This document shows, piece after piece, positions 57,878-64,000 of a stretch of DNA of 64,000 bases. Made by a program: the position numbers and the translations under genes. Position 1 is the stretch's first letter; the number at the start of each line of letters is the position of its first letter. The DNA comes from Hyphomonadaceae bacterium BRH_c29. Its GTDB lineage: Bacteria > Pseudomonadota > Alphaproteobacteria > Caulobacterales > Hyphomonadaceae. Where the stretch lies: contig LADW01000057.1 in NCBI GenBank assembly GCA_000961695.1, positions 1 to 64,000 of the forward strand, written 5' to 3'. The notes beneath the pieces were generated by a model. That model did no database searches and had not been told where the DNA came from. It saw nothing but the letters and a program-made list of their open reading frames with translations.

Positions 57878-59160
57878 CTTTCGGCCTGTGCCGCTTCGTC
57901 CAGTTCGCGATCAGTGAACCGGTTTGTAAACTGGGTCACGCGCGGGACGATCTCTGTCCGGAAGCGGTTGCCGTTGAACACGCCATAATGGCCAACGCCG
58001 GGCTGGATATAGTCCGCCTTCAGCTTGTCCGGCAGCTTGGAGCAGAGGTCGTGCGCCGCCTGTGTCTGGCCGATGCCGGAAATGTCGTCTTTCTCGCCTT
58101 CCACCGTCATCAGCGCGACATCGCGGATCGTCTCCGGCTTGATGAGACGGGAATGGCGATACTTCATGACGCCGCGCGCCAGGTGGTGTTCCTGGAACAC
58201 GCGCAGGATGGTCTGCAGGTAGAATTCTTCCGTCAGGTCGAGGACGGAGAGGTATTCGTCATAGAATTCCCGGTGCTTGCCAACATTGTCGCCGTCGCCA
58301 TCGACGAGGTGGTTGAAGAAGCGCCACTGCGCATCGACGTGGCGGCCCCAGTTCATGTTCATGAACGAGGCAAGCTGCACGAAGCCCGGATAGACCCGGC
58401 GGAACACGCCCGGATAGGGGCCCGGCACCGTGTGGATCATGTTCTCCTGGAACCAGTCGAAGGGTTTCTCCTCGGCCAGTTCGTTCGGGATGGTCGGGCT
58501 GCGGCGCGCATCAATGGGCGAACCCATGAACGTCATCGAGGCCGGACGGTTCGGATCATTGTCCTCAGCCATCATGGAAATCGCCGCCAGCACTGGCGGG
58601 CCAGGCTGGCAGACGGCCAGCACGTGCGCGCCGGGGCCGATATGGGTGATCATGTTGCGGACATGATCCATATAGTCGTCGAGATCGAACCGGCCGAGCC
58701 AGACCGGCGCCATGCGCGCATCCGACCAGTCGGTGATATAGACGTCATGCGTTTCCAGGAAGCCTTCGACCGTGCCGCGCAGCAGCGTGGCATAGTGGCC
58801 TGACAGCGGCGCAACGATCAGCATCCGGGGCAGGGGCGCGGCGCCCGGCTTGCGCGCGGCGGCCAGCGCGTCCGGATCCTTGCGGAAGTGGACCATGTTG
58901 CACCAGGGAGATTTCCAGGCGACCGTCGGGGTCACGTCGACCGGCGCGCTGTTGATCCTGACGGTGTCGATGTTCCATTCCGGCTTGCCGTAATAGCGCG
59001 TTGCGCTTTCGAACACGTCCGCAAAGGCGCCAAGCGTCTTGCCGTATTCAGTCTTCGCCATCGGGTTCAGCGGGGAATGCATCGCCATGCGGCTTGCCTT
59101 CACGGCCAGACGCATCGGTGCCATTGCGGCGCGATTCATTTCGACAAGGGAGTAGAGCAT
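57874..59160 (-). CDS. Intracellular polyhydroxyalkanoate depolymerase
   Basis: MLYSLVEMNRAAMAPMRL, PRMLIVAPLSGHYATLLRGTVEGFL, VLAVCQPGPPVLAAISMMAED. Confidence 0.95.
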   Translation of the reverse strand: MLYSLVEMNRAAMAPMRLAVKASRMAMHSPLNPMAKTEYGKTLGAFADVFESATRYYGKPEWNIDTVRINSAPVDVTPTVAWKSPWCNMVHFRKDPDALAAARKPGAAPLPRMLIVAPLSGHYATLLRGTVEGFLETHDVYITDWSDARMAPVWLGRFDLDDYMDHVRNMITHIGPGAHVLAVCQPGPPVLAAISMMAEDNDPNRPASMTFMGSPIDARRSPTIPNELAEEKPFDWFQENMIHTVPGPYPGVFRRVYPGFVQLASFMNMNWGRHVDAQWRFFNHLVDGDGDNVGKHREFYDEYLSVLDLTEEFYLQTILRVFQEHHLARGVMKYRHSRLIKPETIRDVALMTVEGEKDDISGIGQTQAAHDLCSKLPDKLKADYIQPGVGHYGVFNGNRFRTEIVPRVTQFTNRFTDRELDEAAQAES

Positions 59161-59356
59161 TGCTTTACCAGCCTTCCATGTTGCAGCGCAGCATATGTCC
59201 ATGAATCTGATGTGGCAAATGGATTCGCCAGCCGGGCGCCTTACCCAAAGGTTAACCGAACCATTTGAATTTGCTCGAAACTTGCAAGGTTCCGGCTGCT
59301 CCCGATTAAGAGCCGGCTGTTAGGTCTTAAGAACGAAACGAGGCGAGGGGGTCACC

Positions 59357-59740
59357 ATGTTCCTCAAATGCGAACCCAATCCGCATCATGGCGGTCGCAT
59401 GACGCGGGCCGTGCTGTTCGATCACGGGGCAGGCCAGCGCTTCGCCATTGATGCCGAAGCCGTCCACAAACAGCCCGATCTGCTGAATGAATTCGGCGCC
59501 CATAATGGCCTGCGCTTCAAGACGCTGGACGCGGTGGCCTATGGCCTCTGCTTCATTGGCGGTGTGGGCACGATCACGGTGGCGTGGTGGATGTTTTTCG
59601 TCGGGCTGGCAGCCTGCGTGCTGATGCTGGCGGTCAATCGCAAGTCAGCCGGGGAAGCGGCCCGCAATGCGGCCCGGCGGTCGTCGATCAATTTCCGCCG
59701 CCTGCACGAACTGGGCTGTCTCTGGCTGGTCTATAACTGA
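59357..59740 (+). CDS. Hypothetical membrane protein
   Basis: Intact ORF with central TM hairpin; no recognised family. Confidence 0.55.
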   Translation: MFLKCEPNPHHGGRMTRAVLFDHGAGQRFAIDAEAVHKQPDLLNEFGAHNGLRFKTLDAVAYGLCFIGGVGTITVAWWMFFVGLAACVLMLAVNRKSAGEAARNAARRSSINFRRLHELGCLWLVYN

Positions 59741-59747
59741 CCGACGG

Positions 59748-60170
59748 TCAGATCCCGACCATTCCGAGGACGGCGGCGACAATCGCCACCAGCATGAACA
59801 TCAGCGACAGGCTGACTGAGACGGCGCGCTGGCCTTTGCGGCTGGTGCGCGAGCCGTGTGGGGCCTTGCCGGTCTTCGGGGCCAGCATCCAGCGGTTCGA
59901 ATAGAAGCCGAACGCGGCCAGAAGCGCGGTTGCGCCTGCGGCCCAGTCGGTCGCTAGCAGGAAACAGGCGCCAGCGGCCAGCATCATGCCGGCAATCGGC
60001 GTAGACGTGGCGTGCAGCAATTCGCGCACATGCCGGTCGGCCCGGCTGCCGTCGAGTTCCTCGAAGCTGCAATTGGGTGAGGCAATCGCTGCCACCCAGG
60101 ACGCGCCGATGGCAAGCGCGCTGAAAATCAGACCGAGATTGGAGGCGAGGACGGCAAGGTTCTGGAACAT
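59748..60170 (-). CDS. Hypothetical membrane protein
   Basis: About four TM segments. Confidence 0.65.
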   Translation of the reverse strand: MFQNLAVLASNLGLIFSALAIGASWVAAIASPNCSFEELDGSRADRHVRELLHATSTPIAGMMLAAGACFLLATDWAAGATALLAAFGFYSNRWMLAPKTGKAPHGSRTSRKGQRAVSVSLSLMFMLVAIVAAVLGMVGI

Positions 60171-60203
60171 GGGGTGGAATATGCGCGGGATTCGCGCCGC
60201 GGC

Positions 60204-60776
60204 CTAGAGAAAGCTTGTCGTCACAACCTGTTCGATCAGGGCGTCATCGGGCGGAACCTGATTGTCCAGGATCAGCATGGCCAGCCCGTGCACCAGCGAC
60301 CAGGCCTGCAGGCGCCGCATCTTCCGGTCTGCCCGTGAGGCATCGGGCGGCAGCAGGGCATTCAGCGTGTCCGACAGCATGCCGAACGGTTCATCCGTGG
60401 CGCTCGGCCCGTCGCTCCGGTCTCCGCCGGGGGCGGCGCGGGTCATCATCAGGCGAAAGACGGACGGATTGGCGAGGGCGAACTTCACATAGGCCCGGCC
60501 CATGGCCTTGAAGGCGTCCTGCGTATCGGCAGCGCTGTCCATCGCGGCGCGGAACGCCTCCGCCATGCGCTGGCCGCCGACATCACACAGCGCGGTCAGC
60601 AGCGCGGCCTTGTCCGGAAAGTGGCGGTAAACCGCCGTCGCCGAGACGCCGACATTGCGCGCAATCTCGCGCAGGCTGACATCTTCCGGCGCCCTGGTGT
60701 CCAGAAGCGCGAGGCCTTCCTCAATGAGGGCAGAGCGCAGGTCGCCATGATGGTAGCGGCCTGCGCGCGGCTTCAT
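60204..60776 (-). CDS. TetR/AcrR family transcriptional regulator
   Basis: YHHGDLRSALIEEGLALLDTRAPEDVSLREIARNVGVSATAVYRHFPDKAALLTALC; start 60776 or 60803. Confidence 0.93.
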   Translation of the reverse strand: MKPRAGRYHHGDLRSALIEEGLALLDTRAPEDVSLREIARNVGVSATAVYRHFPDKAALLTALCDVGGQRMAEAFRAAMDSAADTQDAFKAMGRAYVKFALANPSVFRLMMTRAAPGGDRSDGPSATDEPFGMLSDTLNALLPPDASRADRKMRRLQAWSLVHGLAMLILDNQVPPDDALIEQVVTTSFL

Positions 60777-60818
60777 GTTGACAGTGTTATCATTCGTTGG
60801 CATGTTAGCAGTGTAAAC
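60777..60818. promoter_or_regulatory. Two operator-like 15-mers, candidate TetR binding sites
   Basis: GTTGACAGTGTTATC (60777-60791) and GTTAGCAGTGTAAAC (60804-60818) in the divergent intergenic region, 27 bp apart start to start. Confidence 0.5.
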
Positions 60819-60859
60819 ATGGTTTCTGTTCCCTGCAACGCGACACGGAGTCCCTGCAC

Positions 60860-62299
60860 ATGCCAAGTCCAGTCGAAACAGCTATCCGCGGCGTCGTCAC
60901 CAAAGGTGTCGTCGCGCTCTCCGGCTTCAACCGCGAGCGCAAGAAGGCGAAGGGGCCGAACCCCTTCCTCGAAGGCGTGCACACGCCGGTGACGCAAGAG
61001 GTGACCGACACGGCGCTGAAAGTGACGGGTGAGATTCCGGCGGCGCTGAATGGGCTTTATGTGCGCAACGGGCCGAACCCGCTGACCAAGGTGCATGCGC
61101 CGACGCATCACTGGTTCATCGGCGATGCCATGCTGCACGGCATTCGCCTGCAGGACGGCAAGGCGCTCTGGTATCGCAATCGCTGGGTCCGCTCCAATGG
61201 CGTCAGCGACGCGCTGGGAGAACCGCGTGCGCCAGGCCCGCGTCATCCGCGCACGGATATCGCCAACACGAATATTGTCGGCCATGCGGGCAAGCTCTGG
61301 GCTGTGGTCGAGGCGGGCGGCTTCCCGGTAGAAGTGGCCGATGACCTCTCCACAGTCGCGCACTCCAATTTTGACGGCACGCTGGGTGAATCCTATTCTG
61401 CCCACCCGCACATGGATCCTGAAACCGGCGAGATGCACGCGATCTGTTACGAGGCCCAGCACCCGGACACGATCTGGCACACGGTGGTCGACACGAGCGG
61501 TCATGTCCGCCGCAACGAACCCATCGCGGTGAAGAATGGCCCGATGATCCATGACTGCCAGATCACGCCAAACTATGTTATCGTGATGGACCTGCCGGTG
61601 ACCTTCTCCATGGCAGCCTTGATCAGTGGCGAGAGTTTCCCCTTCCGCTGGAACCCGAAACATCAGGCGCGCATCGGCCTGTTGCCGCGCGAGGGCAGGG
61701 GGGATGAGATCATCTGGTGCAGCGTGGACCCGTGCTACATCTTCCACCCTGCGAATGCCTACGAAACCGAAGACGGCAAAGTGGTGATGGATGCCTGCGT
61801 CTATGAGACCATGTTCGACACGGGTGGGCACGGTCCGGATTCTCCGACCGCGAAATTCGAGTCTCTGATCATCGATCCGAAGATGCAGACGGTGACCCGC
61901 GAAGTGATTGACCGGGCACCGCAGGAATTCCCGCGCTATGACGAACGCCTGACCGGCAAGCCCTATCGCTACGCCTATGTCGTGGCCCTGCCGGAAGGCC
62001 AGGAAGCGGCCTTCATCAACGAGACCAAGCTGTTCAAGCACGATCTGGGCGCGGGCACACGCGAGGTGCACGAGTTCGGACCGGGCCGGATGCCGGGTGA
62101 GTTCGTCTTCGTGCCCGCGCACGAGACCGCCGCCGAGGATGAAGGCTGGCTGATCGGCTATGTCAGCAATACGACCACGGACAGTTCAGACTTCGTCATC
62201 CTCGACGCCGCGAACTTCACCGGGCCACCTGTGGCAGAGATTCATATTCCGTACCGCATCCCGCCGGGCTTTCACGGCAATTTCGTTCCGCAGGCCTAG
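60860..62299 (+). CDS. Carotenoid oxygenase family protein (RPE65/lignostilbene dioxygenase-like)
   Basis: LYVRNGPNP, HHWFIGDAMLHGI, SAHPHMDPETGEMHAICYE, MIHDCQITPNYVIVMDLP, RIPPGFHGNFVP. Confidence 0.95.
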   Translation: MPSPVETAIRGVVTKGVVALSGFNRERKKAKGPNPFLEGVHTPVTQEVTDTALKVTGEIPAALNGLYVRNGPNPLTKVHAPTHHWFIGDAMLHGIRLQDGKALWYRNRWVRSNGVSDALGEPRAPGPRHPRTDIANTNIVGHAGKLWAVVEAGGFPVEVADDLSTVAHSNFDGTLGESYSAHPHMDPETGEMHAICYEAQHPDTIWHTVVDTSGHVRRNEPIAVKNGPMIHDCQITPNYVIVMDLPVTFSMAALISGESFPFRWNPKHQARIGLLPREGRGDEIIWCSVDPCYIFHPANAYETEDGKVVMDACVYETMFDTGGHGPDSPTAKFESLIIDPKMQTVTREVIDRAPQEFPRYDERLTGKPYRYAYVVALPEGQEAAFINETKLFKHDLGAGTREVHEFGPGRMPGEFVFVPAHETAAEDEGWLIGYVSNTTTDSSDFVILDAANFTGPPVAEIHIPYRIPPGFHGNFVPQA

Positions 62300-62313
62300 A
62301 GGGCGCGCTGGGT

Positions 62314-62988
62314 TCAGCCAATGCTCATGGCGAGCAGGCGGCTGATCTGGGCGCGGGGCAGGCCGCTGTCGGCATGGTAGTCGTTGAAGGCTGCCTGAAG
62401 GCTTGCAAGGTCGCGCTTGCTGGTGGCGACCGGCTTGTCCAGCACGCCCTCGCGCACCAGCGCCGCGCACACATGCGATGACGTGATCCAGGCGTCCCAG
62501 CCGGCAAAGCGCAGGAAATACTGCCCCGTCGCGCCGCCAAGGCGTGAGCCGCGCTTGTTCAGCTCCGCCATCAGGCCGACCTGATCGTCCGCTGGCCAGG
62601 TGGCGAGGAAGTGACCGAAGCCGCCTTCTTTCGCTTCCACATCCGCAACGAATTTCGCGTTTTCCAGCGTCGCCTTGATCTTCTGGCCATTTCGCACGAT
62701 CCGTTCGTCCGAGACCAGACGATCAAGCATTTCCTCGCCGAAGAAAGCCAGCTTGCCGGGGTCGAAGCCGTCGAACGCGGTTTCGAACCCGTCCCACTTC
62801 GCCTCGATGACTTTCCAGTTGAAGCCGGCATTGAAGACGCACCGCGTCATCGTGGACAGCAGACGGTCGGCGGACACTTTGGAAAGGTCCGCCACCGCAT
62901 GCGTGTTCCGGGATTTGTCCAGCGCGGCCGCTTCCCCGCCATGATGGCCAGCGGCCATCTTCAGGATCGGGGCAAACTTCCGTGCCAT
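62314..62988 (-). CDS. DNA-3-methyladenine glycosylase I-like protein
   Basis: TRCVFNAGFNWKVIEAKWDGFETAFDGFDP, QYFLRFAGWDAWITSSHVCAALVREG. Confidence 0.82.
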   Translation of the reverse strand: MARKFAPILKMAAGHHGGEAAALDKSRNTHAVADLSKVSADRLLSTMTRCVFNAGFNWKVIEAKWDGFETAFDGFDPGKLAFFGEEMLDRLVSDERIVRNGQKIKATLENAKFVADVEAKEGGFGHFLATWPADDQVGLMAELNKRGSRLGGATGQYFLRFAGWDAWITSSHVCAALVREGVLDKPVATSKRDLASLQAAFNDYHADSGLPRAQISRLLAMSIG

Positions 62989-62999
62989 GACAAGCTCCT

Positions 63000-64000
63000 T
63001 TAGCCGAGCGCGATTTCATACACTTTCGCGTAGTCGTCCGCACTCATCGGTTTCGGGTTGCCATAGTGCGCAAGGTCTTTCAGCGCATAATCGACGATGC
63101 CTTGCGCATCTTCCATGCCGAGGCCGAGTGCTTTCAGATTGGCCGGAATGCCGATCTCTTCGTTCAGCTTCGCGATGGCGTCAGCGAGGTCAGCCCCTTC
63201 TTTCAGGCGCATGGCGTGGCGCAGGCGGACATATTTCGCATCGGCAGCACCTTCATGGAAGCGCAGGATGTGCGGCAGGAAGATCGCGTTCAGCGTGCCG
63301 TGGTGCAACTTCTTCTCCTGCAGGCGCCCAGCGGCGTGAGACAGCGCGTGCACGCCGCCAAGCCCCTTCACGAAGGCCAGTGCGCCTTCATAGCTCGCCA
63401 TCATCATGTGCCAGCGGGCTTCCGGGTCAGAGCCATCCTGCACGGCCTTCTTCAGCCAGCCATCGCCGAACGCACGGTAGGCGCCGTCATAGCCGATGCC
63501 TTCCGCAGGCGGATTGATGGAGGGGGCCAAAACGGCTTCGATACAGTGTGTGAGGGCGTCCATGCCGGTCGCCGCTGTCAGGCCGGCGGGAAGGCCGAGC
63601 GTCAGGTCCGGATCACAGATCGCGGTGGCCGGGATCAGGTTCGGCGAGACGATGGTTTCCTTGCGGCCGTTCTCCAGGATCACCACGGTGCCGACGGAGA
63701 CTTCAGAGCCGGTGCCGGCGGTCGTCGGGATGGCGATCAGCGGCGGGATCTTCTTGATCTTCTTCGCTCCGCCCGTGATGGCGGCATAGGCTTCGAGCGG
63801 TTCGTCATGGGTCACCAACAGACCGATGGCCTTGGCATGGTCCATGGACGAGCCGCCGCCGACTGCGATCAGGCCATCAGCGCCGCAAGCCCTGTAGGCT
63901 TCGGCGGCCAGTTTGGCCTGGGATTCCTGCGGGTTCGGCACGGTGTCGGCAAACACGCCGGCGGGCGCCATGCCGAGCGCATCTTCGACCTTGGCCAGGA
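63000..64000 (-). CDS. Iron-containing alcohol dehydrogenase (partial; runs off window end)
   Basis: IAVGGGSSMDHAKAIGLL, AIPTTAGTGSEVS, GMDALTHCIEAVLAP, HALSHAAG; reading continues upstream of 63971 (LAKVEDALG). Confidence 0.93.
   Translation of the reverse strand, partial: LAKVEDALGMAPAGVFADTVPNPQESQAKLAAEAYRACGADGLIAVGGGSSMDHAKAIGLLVTHDEPLEAYAAITGGAKKIKKIPPLIAIPTTAGTGSEVSVGTVVILENGRKETIVSPNLIPATAICDPDLTLGLPAGLTAATGMDALTHCIEAVLAPSINPPAEGIGYDGAYRAFGDGWLKKAVQDGSDPEARWHMMMASYEGALAFVKGLGGVHALSHAAGRLQEKKLHHGTLNAIFLPHILRFHEGAADAKYVRLRHAMRLKEGADLADAIAKLNEEIGIPANLKALGLGMEDAQGIVDYALKDLAHYGNPKPMSADDYAKVYEIALG

Noticed and set aside
60773-62122. 449-aa minus-strand ORF opposite the carotenoid oxygenase
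   Set aside because: Shadow ORF; the plus frame carries all family motifs.

Overview
GC-rich alphaproteobacterial chromosomal window; gene content and synteny (hemC-hemD-mitofilin-like-hemY, envC-ctpA-divergent deacetylase-rppH) suggest a Hyphomonas/Caulobacterales-like organism, which is inference. It is mostly core metabolism: about 70 CDSs, two tRNAs (Thr-CGT, Leu-CAA), and no CRISPR array, IS element, prophage or rRNA that I could recognise. The most interesting signals lie between genes. (1) A 16-codon ORF upstream of cysS encodes MFVSAFPLSCCGCCCR* (5 Cys codons), and its RNA can base-pair with downstream leader RNA. (2) A 17-codon ORF upstream of thrS encodes MDFRLITALTTRTRRGA* (4 Thr codons in a 10-residue stretch), followed by a long structured 5' region. 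Both look like ribosome-mediated attenuator leader peptides for the cognate aminoacyl-tRNA synthetase. Both start in nearly the same context (TATCG...CGGCCATG), have no evident Shine-Dalgarno, and sit at about the right distance from a -10-like element to be leaderless. Secondary points: a putative zinc-acquisition locus (ZIP transporter divergent from a DUF2796/ABC/FtsX/DUF3299 operon) with a Fur/Zur-like box in the shared intergenic region; a TetR/carotenoid-oxygenase intergenic region with two operator-like repeats; a four-gene envelope-protease cluster (S8 subtilase, two small unknowns, M23 peptidase with an Asp/Thr-rich linker); and a small unknown protein with a HEPN-like RNxxxH motif.
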